Assembly (NCBI RefSeq): GCF_018860755.1 | Contig: NZ_JAHKPW010000070.1 | Coordinates: 92,204 to 156,203 of the forward strand | Source of the DNA: Colwellia sp. D2M02 | Lineage (GTDB): Bacteria; Pseudomonadota; Gammaproteobacteria; Enterobacterales; Alteromonadaceae | Length of the DNA: 64,000 nucleotides | Direction of reading: 5' to 3' | The notes under the pieces: generated by a model | What the model saw: the letters and a program-made list of their open reading frames with translations, nothing else | Databases searched by the model: none | What the model was told of the DNA's origin: nothing | In this document: one piece after another, positions 19,784 to 27,746 of the stretch | Position numbering within the stretch: the stretch's first letter is position 1 | Layout: every line of letters begins with the position of its first letter | Made by a program: the position numbers and the translations under genes

Positions 19784-20131
19784 ATGCTTGGATTATTTAA
19801 TAGGTATAAACTTAGAAAGGTCGCTAAATACTACAATATTAACTTCAATAGTAGAATGGGGCTATCAATTAACGGGCTGCTCGTTAAAGACTTTGATTAT
19901 CTATTGACTTGCTACTCAAATAATAGGCTGAATTCATTCAATGATCTTCGTTTATTATATACTCATCATGAATTAATCTTGAATGAAATCGAACGTGATT
20001 TTGATAATGATAAACTGAAAGAAGAAATCAATTATCCAATCTCGATTACTCGAAAAACAGCAGAAGCTAAACTTTATCAATTAAAAGACATCATCTTAGC
20101 TCTTGTTAGTTACTATCAGATTGAAAAATAA
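19784..20131 (+). CDS. Small element-borne protein, unknown
   Basis: A 115-residue basic protein with GAGGT upstream of its ATG. It begins MLGLFNRYKLRKVAKYYNI and is Leu/Tyr/Asn-rich and helical, with no recognised motif. No signal peptide or membrane segment. It lies between the integrase and the AlpA-type gene, a common place for small accessory or directionality proteins, but nothing in the sequence supports that assignment. Confidence 0.5.
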   Translation: MLGLFNRYKLRKVAKYYNINFNSRMGLSINGLLVKDFDYLLTCYSNNRLNSFNDLRLLYTHHELILNEIERDFDNDKLKEEINYPISITRKTAEAKLYQLKDIILALVSYYQIEK

Positions 20132-20451
20132 TAAGATAATATTGCGCCAGTTGTTGGTTTTGCCGCATCCCATAACAGCATTTTTTATACTGAGTTTCTC
20201 TTCCAATAATTTTGCATATTAATGAAAATAGCGAAATTGTAGCTGTGTGAAAATGTTTTAGACTGGATGTATTTCCCTATAGAACCAACCTCAAAAAACT
20301 GACTATTCTTGATAAAAGTTGTTGCAATTGTGATATGTAATTCAATGCAATAAGTCATTTCAAGAATACTCACCTTTTTCTTTTTTTCTCTTTTTTCATC
20401 CTTTACTTTTGCTGTAGCTCGCTTTTGAGCGCAACAAAAGGTAAAAATCAA
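20132..20451. other. Intergenic region upstream of the AlpA-type gene
   Basis: No gene is supported here. A strongly pyrimidine-rich run (about 20370-20410) precedes an imperfect hairpin at 20407-20444 (CTTTTGCTG ... CAACAAAAG, with inner GCTC/GAGC). This ends just before the AlpA-type start, so it may be a control site or leader. Confidence 0.4.
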
Positions 20452-20634
20452 ATGAACAAAAATGACACTCTACTTCGACCTGCCCATCTAGCAAAAAAAT
20501 TAAATGTAAATCTTGTCACTCTCTGGAGATGGAGGCAACAAAATCAGATCCCACAACCGATTAAAATTGGTCGTTTGGTTTACTGGCGAGAATCAGTAAT
20601 AGAACGATGGTTATTAGAAAAAGAAAAATCATGA
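20452..20634 (+). CDS. AlpA-type helix-turn-helix regulator / excisionase
   Basis: A 60-residue MerR-like winged helix protein of the AlpA family. The core is RPAHLAKKLNVNLVTLWRWRQQ, then QIPQPIKIGRLVYWRESVIERWL, the standard pattern (turn, W-R-W recognition helix, I.P.P..IG.....W). AlpA of P4-type elements activates integrase or excision, and relatives act as excisionases. I chose the ATG at 20452 with AAAGG upstream over a TTG nine codons earlier. Confidence 0.85.
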   Translation: MNKNDTLLRPAHLAKKLNVNLVTLWRWRQQNQIPQPIKIGRLVYWRESVIERWLLEKEKS

Positions 20635-20639
20635 TGACG

Positions 20640-20805
20640 ACCAAACCCTACGCACCTCTTGTGTTTCAACACTACGTGTTGAGTGAGTAAAAGTGATCAA
20701 AAGCTTGCGCCCACACTGAAATCAATACAGGTGCAATAAACAAAAAATATTACTTTGAAAGCCTTTAAAGATAAGGGTTTCAATGATTCCTAACTAGGTG
20801 ATTTA
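20640..20805 (+). other. Candidate origin of transfer (oriT)
   Basis: In R388 the oriT lies directly upstream of trwA, and this 170-base gap holds the equivalent position. It contains a perfect hairpin TCAACAC-TAC-GTGTTGA (20666-20682) and an imperfect one (GAAAGCCTT / AAGGGTTTC, 20757-20781). A nic consensus cannot be assigned by eye. No ORF is convincing here. Confidence 0.5.
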
Positions 20806-20807
20806 AA

Positions 20808-21110
20808 ATGAAATATAAAAGCTTAACCCAGAAAGCTATAACTGCTAGATTTTCAATTACAGAGTATCAGCGAATTGAAGAATTAGCAGAGCAAAACGGT
20901 AGCAACCTTGCAGAAGTAATTCGAGAAGCATGGAGAAGTTATAAAAAGAAAAATGACATAGCCAAAGAGCTAGAAAGTTTAAAAGCAAATTTGCTAAAGC
21001 AGACTTTTGAAGTTTGTTCAGCAGTGGCCGGTTTAAGTGAAGATGAAAGGGTTGAAGCTATTTCTGAGCTAAAAGAGCGTTTGGGAGGCCTAGACCATGA
21101 GAGAACTTAA
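20808..21110 (+). CDS. Ribbon-helix-helix relaxosome accessory protein (TrwA-like)
   Basis: A 100-residue protein. Residues about 10-48 match an RHH fold (ITARFSITEYQRIEELAEQNGSNLAEVIREAW). The rest is a helical tail. It overlaps the next gene by 14 bases. The gene order RHH protein, coupling ATPase, MobF relaxase is that of trwA-trwB-trwC in R388, where TrwA binds oriT and stimulates TrwB. AGGTGA precedes the ATG. Assignment by position and fold; direct TrwA similarity is unproven. Confidence 0.75.
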   Translation: MKYKSLTQKAITARFSITEYQRIEELAEQNGSNLAEVIREAWRSYKKKNDIAKELESLKANLLKQTFEVCSAVAGLSEDERVEAISELKERLGGLDHERT

Positions 21111-22812
21111 AAATACCTACCAATTATGGTATGAAATTGTTTTTGTGACCATTTTATTAACCTTAGTAGCAAGTTATTTTTTAATTAAATATACATGGGA
21201 AATTAATAACGATTGGGGGCCTTTTGAAGGCCATCTCAAAGTCATTCCCTTAATTATTCGAGATACTAAAGACTTTAAGTTAACAAGTTTTTACCAATAC
21301 AAAGATTATCTATTGGAAAATAATTACGCTATTAAATGGTTGCTACAAATATTAATACCATTTTCGATTTGTCTGCTATTTTCATTATTTATCGCATTTA
21401 AATTATTTTGGATTAAAGGAGGAATTGATAAAGCAATTCATATAAGTGGAGGACGATTGCTTAAAGATAAGTTTGCAATAAAACATGCAAAACGAATTCT
21501 TGAAAAGGAGTATAAAAACAGCCTAACTATTGGTTTGAATTTACATCCTCAGATCACAATAAGTGAAAAACAAGAGCTAGGAAATATATTAGTTACAGGA
21601 GCACAAGGCTCAGGAAAAAGCACAGTTATAAAGCCACTTGTAAACGCAATTTCGAATACTGAAGACTTGATGCTTATTTACGATGCTAAACAAGAGTATA
21701 CCCAACTATTTTTAAAGCAAAATAACTTATTACTTAGCCCAACCGATACACGTTCATTGTGCTGGGATATTGCCGCTGATGTTTCGTCGCCAGAAGTAGC
21801 CTATGAAATTGCATCATGTTTTATTTCACAATCAGGTAAAGAACCAATATGGGCTAATGGTGCGCGGTTATTATTAACTGGCTGTATGGTTTCTCTTAAT
21901 CATATTAAGCCCGAATGGTCGTGGGATGACCTAAAGGACATACTCGATAAACCAACAGATGAATTAAAAAGTTTATTTGATAGGTACTACCCTAAAGCTT
22001 CAAAGTTGATTGCTGAAAATTCTAAAACAACTGATAGTTTTATAATGGAGTTAACAACTCAATTAAGTTGGCTTGATTCTGTTGCTAAAGTTTGGACGAA
22101 AGATAGTAAATATAAATTTAGCATTACTCACTGGATAGAAGGGCATTACAACTTTAAATCGTTGATTATTGCAAATGATCCAAAATATTCATCTATATCA
22201 GCGCCGTTATGCTCTGCTGTATTGTCTATTGTTGTTCGGGAAGTCTTATCTCTACCTGACGATAATAAACGTAAATTTTGGTTAGTTTTAGATGAACTAG
22301 CTGATTTACCAAAAACTCAAGCCCTTGATAAATGGCTTTCATTGGGGCGTTCTAAAGGAGCTAGAACAATTGCTGGTACCCAGAATATCAGCCAAATTCA
22401 AGCTATATACGGTGATAAAATAACCGAAACATTAACTAGTTTATTTTCAAATATTATCACGTTAAAAATAGGCTCCTCGGCAGAAACAGCGAAAAAGGTA
22501 GCTGATAATTTAGGTAAAAGGTTAGTAAAAAGAGCAAACATAAGCTTTGACAAAGAAGGTAAGCGTTCAACTAGCTACCAACAAAGTGAAGAATATATTG
22601 TGCGACCAGAGCAGCTAATGCAGCTGCCATCACCTAATAAAAATGGAATTACAGGTTATTTGTCTGTTAGTGGTTGGAATGCGGTATATGAGTTAATTTG
22701 GCCTTACCATGAACTAGAAGTAATAGCTGAAGCGCGTGTTCCTGTTGAATTGGGTGATCATAGCTTTGAAACTCTGGCGCGTGGTAGCCGAGGGAGAAAA
22801 AGAAAGTGTTAA
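21097..22812 (+). CDS. Type IV coupling protein (TrwB/TraD-like)
   Basis: A 571-residue hexameric ATPase that links the relaxosome to a secretion channel. Two N-terminal transmembrane helices (about 12-31 and 82-103) flank a periplasmic loop. Walker A is GAQGSGKS (168-175), and Walker B is in FWLVLDELADLPKTQ. GRSKGARTIAGTQNISQI is the conserved RecA-like sensor region. The length suits TrwB (507) and shorter TraD proteins. It starts inside the RHH gene, and its stop overlaps the GTG start of the relaxase by seven bases, so translation is coupled. Confidence 0.92.
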   Translation: MRELKNTYQLWYEIVFVTILLTLVASYFLIKYTWEINNDWGPFEGHLKVIPLIIRDTKDFKLTSFYQYKDYLLENNYAIKWLLQILIPFSICLLFSLFIAFKLFWIKGGIDKAIHISGGRLLKDKFAIKHAKRILEKEYKNSLTIGLNLHPQITISEKQELGNILVTGAQGSGKSTVIKPLVNAISNTEDLMLIYDAKQEYTQLFLKQNNLLLSPTDTRSLCWDIAADVSSPEVAYEIASCFISQSGKEPIWANGARLLLTGCMVSLNHIKPEWSWDDLKDILDKPTDELKSLFDRYYPKASKLIAENSKTTDSFIMELTTQLSWLDSVAKVWTKDSKYKFSITHWIEGHYNFKSLIIANDPKYSSISAPLCSAVLSIVVREVLSLPDDNKRKFWLVLDELADLPKTQALDKWLSLGRSKGARTIAGTQNISQIQAIYGDKITETLTSLFSNIITLKIGSSAETAKKVADNLGKRLVKRANISFDKEGKRSTSYQQSEEYIVRPEQLMQLPSPNKNGITGYLSVSGWNAVYELIWPYHELEVIAEARVPVELGDHSFETLARGSRGRKRKC

Positions 22813-23873
22813 CCATCTCCCCAATACGTAACATCAAATATTATTCTGATTTGGCTAAGGAAGATTATTATCTTGATGGTGGCGAACCAAACGGAGTTTG
22901 GGCAGGTAAGGCGAGTAAATTACTTGACCTTGCAGGGGATGTGGAAACTGAAAGTTATATCAATCTTATGCATGGTTTTACGCCAGACAAGCAATATAAG
23001 CTTTGTCAAAATGCAGGGAATAACAGGCGTTACGGTTGGGACTTAACCTTTAGTGCACCGAAATCAGTTTCCACTGTTTGGGCAAGGGCTAACAATGATT
23101 TGAAGCTGAAAATTCAACAAGCTCACTTTAATGGAGTTAAAGCTGCAATAGTTTTTATTGAAGATAATGCAGCAGTAACGAGGAGGAATAAGCTAGGCCT
23201 TTTACGAGAAAAAGTAACGGGGTTAGTTTGTGCTACGTTTGAACATGCAACAAGCAGAGCTCAAGATCCTCAGTTGCATACCCATTGCCTTGTTGCTAAT
23301 GCAGCACCTCGAGAAGATGGTAGTTGGGGCACTGTAGAGAGTCGTGATTTATATCTGTGGCATAAAGCTGCAGGTACACTCTATCGAGCTGAATTGGCTT
23401 CACAACTTCAAGGTTTAGGTTTTGAAGTTGAAAAAGATGGCGATGCTTTTAAGTTGTCAGTAGTGCCAGATGAAATTTGTACCCATTACTCAAAGCGAAG
23501 GGAAATGATCAAGGCTGAGTTAACCAAACGAGGCAACGCTAACAGCTGTAGCAAAAGCGGTGATATAGCCGCTTTAGCTACAAGAACCAAAAAAGAAAAC
23601 GTAAATCGTTCCGCACTATATAAACAGTGGCAGAAAGAGCTTAGTGAACTTGGTTTTAATGAAAGCTACATATTAAAAGAGGTGTCCCAAGATAAAGCAA
23701 CCAAACTGGATTGGTTGAATGAAATTGAAAAACCAAAACTTGATCTAACGCTAGATACCCTAGAAGAACATGTATCAAACAAAAGTCAGTTTTTCGTATG
23801 CAAGATATTTATAAGACTGCAGCTGAAATTGCTCAAATCTCAGGTGGTGGAGCTGAAAAAGCACAAGCCGTAG
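22806..23873 (+). CDS. MobF relaxase, N-terminal half of a frameshifted TrwC-like protein
   Basis: The N-terminal 320 residues are a MobF relaxase. Tyr pairs Y12-Y13 and Y21-Y22 are where TrwC has its catalytic tyrosines. The metal-binding triad H147, H158 and H160 shows the exact TrwC spacing (FEHATS... LHTH). It would nick oriT and lead the strand into the recipient. From about residue 326 the frame leaves the family; the correct continuation (SVFRMQDIYKTA) is in another frame. The product is thus truncated, lacking the helicase. Confidence 0.9.
   Translation: MLTISPIRNIKYYSDLAKEDYYLDGGEPNGVWAGKASKLLDLAGDVETESYINLMHGFTPDKQYKLCQNAGNNRRYGWDLTFSAPKSVSTVWARANNDLKLKIQQAHFNGVKAAIVFIEDNAAVTRRNKLGLLREKVTGLVCATFEHATSRAQDPQLHTHCLVANAAPREDGSWGTVESRDLYLWHKAAGTLYRAELASQLQGLGFEVEKDGDAFKLSVVPDEICTHYSKRREMIKAELTKRGNANSCSKSGDIAALATRTKKENVNRSALYKQWQKELSELGFNESYILKEVSQDKATKLDWLNEIEKPKLDLTLDTLEEHVSNKSQFFVCKIFIRLQLKLLKSQVVELKKHKP
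23781..23784 (+). other. One-base frameshift site splitting the relaxase-helicase
   Basis: A run of four A (AAAC-AAAA-GTCAG). One extra A would read N-K-K-S-V-F-R-M-Q and join both halves into one TrwC-like protein. This marks a deletion in a homopolymer, real or a sequencing error. A programmed shift is possible but no canonical heptamer is seen. Confidence 0.8.
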
Positions 23874-25327
23874 CTCAAGAGTTTATTGAACAGAAATTTT
23901 GTATATCACTAGGTTTAGATGAAAAGCATAACGCATTATTTACTACTCAAGCTGTTATTGATAATGAAAAAGCCATGATTACAGGGGCTAAAACCCTTAG
24001 TAAGCGAAGCCAATTCATGATCGATCATCATGCTATTAATACCGCTATTTTAACTAAATCATTTCCATTATCTGATGAGCAAAAAGAAGCGGTTTATTCA
24101 GCGTGTCAAAACAGTGCCTTTGATATTATTCAAGGCAGTGCGGGAGCAGGCAAGTCCGCTTTGATGGACTGTGTTGCCAATGCTTATAAATCTTCAGGGT
24201 ATAAAGTAATAGGCTGTGCTATTGCAAAATCAGCAGCAAACAATTTAGCAGACGAAGCCAATATTGAAACCTTTACTATAGCCAAACTATTAAAAGGTAC
24301 ATCACTAGCTGAAAATTCAATACTCATTGTTGATGAAGCAGGCCAAGTAAGTACTAAAGATTTACGCAAACTTATTGACCTTGTAAATAAAAAAAACAGT
24401 AAATTAATTTTAGTAGGGGAAGACAAGCAACTTGATGCTATTGAGCATGGAGGTGCATTAAAGTACTTATCTCAGCCTGAAATACTGGGTAACACAAGAG
24501 TTGAAACGATAAAACGGCAGCGTGAACCATGGGCGAGGGAAGTTGTTGCTAATTTTCGTGATGGTAAAGCAGAAAAATCCCTAAAAGTGCTAGATGAAAA
24601 AGGTTTATTGAGTTTTGCAGACGATGCAGAACAAACTAAAAATTTGCTAATTGAAAAATGGAATAACTACCGAGTTAGTAATCCAGAGAAAAAATCACTA
24701 TTACTAGCGCAGCGTTGGAAAGATGTTAGTCAATTAAATGATAGGGTGCGTTCAATACTACAAGCTGAAGGTAAAATTGATAGTAAAGATGTATCAATAA
24801 AATGTTCTGTTAGCGGTAAAGCCTTTACTAATAAATTTGCAATTGGTGAGCGAATACGCCTTACAAAAAATGATTACTCAAAAAACTTATCAAACGGTGA
24901 TTTAGGGAACATAATTGATATTAGATCTCAAATTGATGGTAGCCATAATTTCAACGTTAAGCTGGATAATGGGAACAAAGTCATTATCAATACGAGTCAA
25001 TATTGTAATGATGAAGGTCACTTATATATGACTCAAGCATATGCTATGACTGTTTATTCAAGCCAAGGTTTAACAATTGATGGCGATGTTTTTATATATT
25101 ACACAACAGGCATGGATCGAGCTAATACCTATGTAGCCTCATCAAGACATAAAGATAATTGCAATATTTTTGTTAATGCTTTGGAGTTCTCTGAATCGAA
25201 GCAAATAACCAATGATGTTTTACTTAACAAAGTTATTGAAACAATGTCTATTGATAAGCATAGTCAATTAGCATCTAAGTATATTAATAAAATCGAAAAA
25301 AAGTATGGACTAGAGATAGAAGTATGA
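23798..25327 (+). CDS. TrwC-like helicase, C-terminal half of the frameshifted relaxase
   Basis: A 509-residue superfamily I helicase of the TraA/RecD-like type. Walker A GSAGAGKS is at residues 113-120, Walker B in ILIVDEAGQVS, and the later motifs include VGEDKQLDAIEHGG and TVYSSQGLTIDG. It would unwind the strand during transfer. The apparent start Met is really an internal codon; upstream in-frame residues belong to the parent protein. If not re-linked, it could still be translated from this ATG only if a ribosome-binding site exists, which I do not see. Confidence 0.88.
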   Translation: MQDIYKTAAEIAQISGGGAEKAQAVAQEFIEQKFCISLGLDEKHNALFTTQAVIDNEKAMITGAKTLSKRSQFMIDHHAINTAILTKSFPLSDEQKEAVYSACQNSAFDIIQGSAGAGKSALMDCVANAYKSSGYKVIGCAIAKSAANNLADEANIETFTIAKLLKGTSLAENSILIVDEAGQVSTKDLRKLIDLVNKKNSKLILVGEDKQLDAIEHGGALKYLSQPEILGNTRVETIKRQREPWAREVVANFRDGKAEKSLKVLDEKGLLSFADDAEQTKNLLIEKWNNYRVSNPEKKSLLLAQRWKDVSQLNDRVRSILQAEGKIDSKDVSIKCSVSGKAFTNKFAIGERIRLTKNDYSKNLSNGDLGNIIDIRSQIDGSHNFNVKLDNGNKVIINTSQYCNDEGHLYMTQAYAMTVYSSQGLTIDGDVFIYYTTGMDRANTYVASSRHKDNCNIFVNALEFSESKQITNDVLLNKVIETMSIDKHSQLASKYINKIEKKYGLEIEV

Positions 25328-25353
25328 TAATTATTTCCATCCCTAGTAAAATA

Positions 25354-26127
25354 TTATTTACAGGCTTTTCGTTCGTAAGGAATATCTTTATTTATTGTGG
25401 GTACTAGAATCCTAGTTTCTCCCGGATCTAAAAAAAGTACTTTAGTATTTTTACGAATATCTTTACATCCGTGATTTGAATTAAAGTCAAAAGTTAAAGC
25501 AAAGTCTTTAGCTCTATCTTCGTATGTGTACGTGTTGATAAAATATAGGTATGCGTGAATTATGGCGAAAAAAGAGAAAAAAAATGTAGAAATCAAATAA
25601 GAAATTTTAAATTTATCGTTATTAAATGTTCGTTTAATTACTGTAAAGAAAAGTTTAAATTTATATACACGTTTTAATTTGACTTCTGCATTGTTATACC
25701 ACTTTATAGACATCCAACAATAAAAAGCCAATACAGCAATTAAAGCCAAAAAGCACATTAATAAATCACTAAAAACAGAAGCGGCTACAGCGAAGCCTAA
25801 GTGGCTAGCATCCGTGTTGAATATAGTATTTAAAGTAGAAAAAGCTTTAGTCGTGGAATAAAATGTAAATAGTGAGATTAATAGAAATAAAAAAAATTTT
25901 CGATCTGTAGGTTCAATGAAATTCATTATTTTTGAATCTAGTCCTTGTAGCTTTATAGCTTCATATACAGAAAAACTTATTAGTAATATCGACAATGCGA
26001 GCAAAGGATATTGTATTGAAAGGTTATTAAAGCTGAAGCTGAACGTAACAAAAAATAAAACAGCGCTTAACGCAAATAATAAAAAATTTGCGGCCCAATA
26101 TTTTTCTGTATTATTTATATTTTTCAA
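25354..26127 (-). CDS. Element-borne membrane protein, unknown
   Basis: A 257-residue protein with about five hydrophobic helices (LLFALSAVLFFVTFSFSF, YPLLALSILLISFS, KFFLFLLISLFTFY, SVFSDLLMCFLALIAVLAFYC, ISYLISTFFFSFFAIIHAYLYFI) and a soluble C-terminal tail with one Cys pair (GCKDIRK...RKACK). It is the only cargo gene on the minus strand and sits between the transfer genes and the methyltransferase operon, convergent with the helicase half. I do not recognise a family. Confidence 0.6.
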   Translation of the reverse strand: MKNINNTEKYWAANFLLFALSAVLFFVTFSFSFNNLSIQYPLLALSILLISFSVYEAIKLQGLDSKIMNFIEPTDRKFFLFLLISLFTFYSTTKAFSTLNTIFNTDASHLGFAVAASVFSDLLMCFLALIAVLAFYCWMSIKWYNNAEVKLKRVYKFKLFFTVIKRTFNNDKFKISYLISTFFFSFFAIIHAYLYFINTYTYEDRAKDFALTFDFNSNHGCKDIRKNTKVLFLDPGETRILVPTINKDIPYERKACK

Positions 26128-26485
26128 ATGTATATTCCTTCTGTTAGATGTACCTAGTAAATTAATGGCGATTCAGATTCATGTAAATCATGGTTTTTAT
26201 TTAAATCTATAAGATTTGCTACATTCATATTTTTACCTTTTAAGTTTGGTTGATGTGTATATGAGAGCATAACCTTTATATAACAAGCAATTAGATATCT
26301 AGTATACTTTTGGATTTTGTACTTTATTAACAAAATACTTTTAAAGAAAGTTGATACTCTGGCAAGAGATATATTGATATGTTTTACTTCATTAAAATAG
26401 GTCTCAAATATACCTGGTGTATTGACTCAATTTTGGTATTATGATTACAACAATAAATACATATGTTTAGGTCGTTTTTTCCAAA

Positions 26486-27742
26486 ATGCTTTCTGAGAAT
26501 TCAAATAAAATAGCAGGTACTTACATTGACCTTTTTTCTGGGTGCGGTGGCTTTTCTCTTGGTCTGGGTAATGCAGGCTGGCAAGGTATTTTTGCTGTAG
26601 AAAAAGACTCTATGGCATTTGAAACATTCAAGCATAATTTGATAGACGGTAAATATGGCCATTTCAATTGGCCTGAATGGCTTCCTAAAAAAGAAACAAC
26701 TATTCAAACATTACTAAAAGACCACAAAGAACAGCTAACTGGGTTAAAAGGTAAAGTCGACTTAATTGCTGGTGGCCCACCTTGCCAGGGCTTTTCTTTA
26801 GCCGGAAGACGAAACGCTAAAGATCCCCGCAACAAGCTGTCTAATGAATACGCTAAAATGGTTAAAATTATTAGTCCTAAGTATCTCGTTTTAGAAAATG
26901 TTAGAGGCTTTAACGCCATTTTTAAAGATTCGGAAGGTAACAAAGCTATAAAACCCTATGCAATGGTACTAAAGGGAAGACTTGAAAGGTTAGGATATAA
27001 GGTTTTTACTAACTATGTTCACAGTGAAGAGTATGGTGTGCCACAAAAACGCACTCGATTTATCATGATCGGTATTCGTAAAGATATATATCAAAAAACA
27101 ATCTCTCCTTTTGAATTACTTGAATCCATTAGGCCTGACTTTTTAAAGAATAAAAAACTCCCTTTAACTCCTATTGGTGTAAAAATGGCGATTAATGATT
27201 TAGAAATAACTAATTCTCAACTAGTCCATCATTCAGGCTCTGAAAAAAGTGGATTTAAAAAAATTGACTATATACCACCTACCAAACTCAATGCTTATCA
27301 AAAAGCGATGCGAAAAGGGCTAAATGGTACAAAACCAAACGGTTTGAGAATTGCTCGCCACAAGGCAACCACTATTGAAAAATTCAAATATATTCAAGAA
27401 ATATGTCGACCTGGATTAGGTTTAACGGCTGAACAAAAAGAGTTAATCGGCACAAAAAAACAAGTGATAAGTGTATTAGATCCTGACCAACCTTCAAGAA
27501 CATTAACGACATTACCTGATGATTTATTGCATTATTCAGAGCCCAGAATATTGACTGTACGTGAAAATGCTCGGATTCAGTCATTCCCGGATGACTTTAA
27601 TTTCCAAGGCAAGTACACAACAGGGGGCATGAGAAGAACGCAAGAATGCCCTAGGTATACTCAAGTGGGTAATGCAGTACCACCATTTTTAGGTGAGATT
27701 TTGGGCCAAATGCTCCATAAAATAAATAACATAACTGAGTAA
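26486..27742 (+). CDS. DNA cytosine-5 methyltransferase
   Basis: A 418-residue C5 methyltransferase that would methylate cytosine within a specific DNA site. All core motifs are visible in order: I (YIDLFSGCGGFSLGL, 13-27), IV (GGPPCQGFSLAGRR, catalytic Cys100), VI (ENVRGF, 137-142), VIII (PQKRTRFIMIGIR) and X (QVGNAVPPFLGEILG). The target-recognition region (about 215-330) is variable and no recognition site can be read. Its stop is four bases from the next ATG, so the three genes 26486-30921 look like one operon. No separate restriction enzyme is recognisable. The Shine-Dalgarno of this first gene is weak. Confidence 0.95.
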   Translation: MLSENSNKIAGTYIDLFSGCGGFSLGLGNAGWQGIFAVEKDSMAFETFKHNLIDGKYGHFNWPEWLPKKETTIQTLLKDHKEQLTGLKGKVDLIAGGPPCQGFSLAGRRNAKDPRNKLSNEYAKMVKIISPKYLVLENVRGFNAIFKDSEGNKAIKPYAMVLKGRLERLGYKVFTNYVHSEEYGVPQKRTRFIMIGIRKDIYQKTISPFELLESIRPDFLKNKKLPLTPIGVKMAINDLEITNSQLVHHSGSEKSGFKKIDYIPPTKLNAYQKAMRKGLNGTKPNGLRIARHKATTIEKFKYIQEICRPGLGLTAEQKELIGTKKQVISVLDPDQPSRTLTTLPDDLLHYSEPRILTVRENARIQSFPDDFNFQGKYTTGGMRRTQECPRYTQVGNAVPPFLGEILGQMLHKINNITE

Positions 27743-27746
27743 TAAA

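Noticed and set aside
20185-20451. Minus-strand ORF of 88 codons upstream of the AlpA-type gene
   Set aside because: It overlaps the AlpA-type control region, has a lysine-run product (poly-A/T tract) and no recognised motif.
23781-23800. Programmed -1 frameshift joining relaxase and helicase
   Set aside because: No canonical slippery heptamer (such as A-AAA-AAG) or clear downstream hairpin is seen. A plain one-base deletion is simpler.
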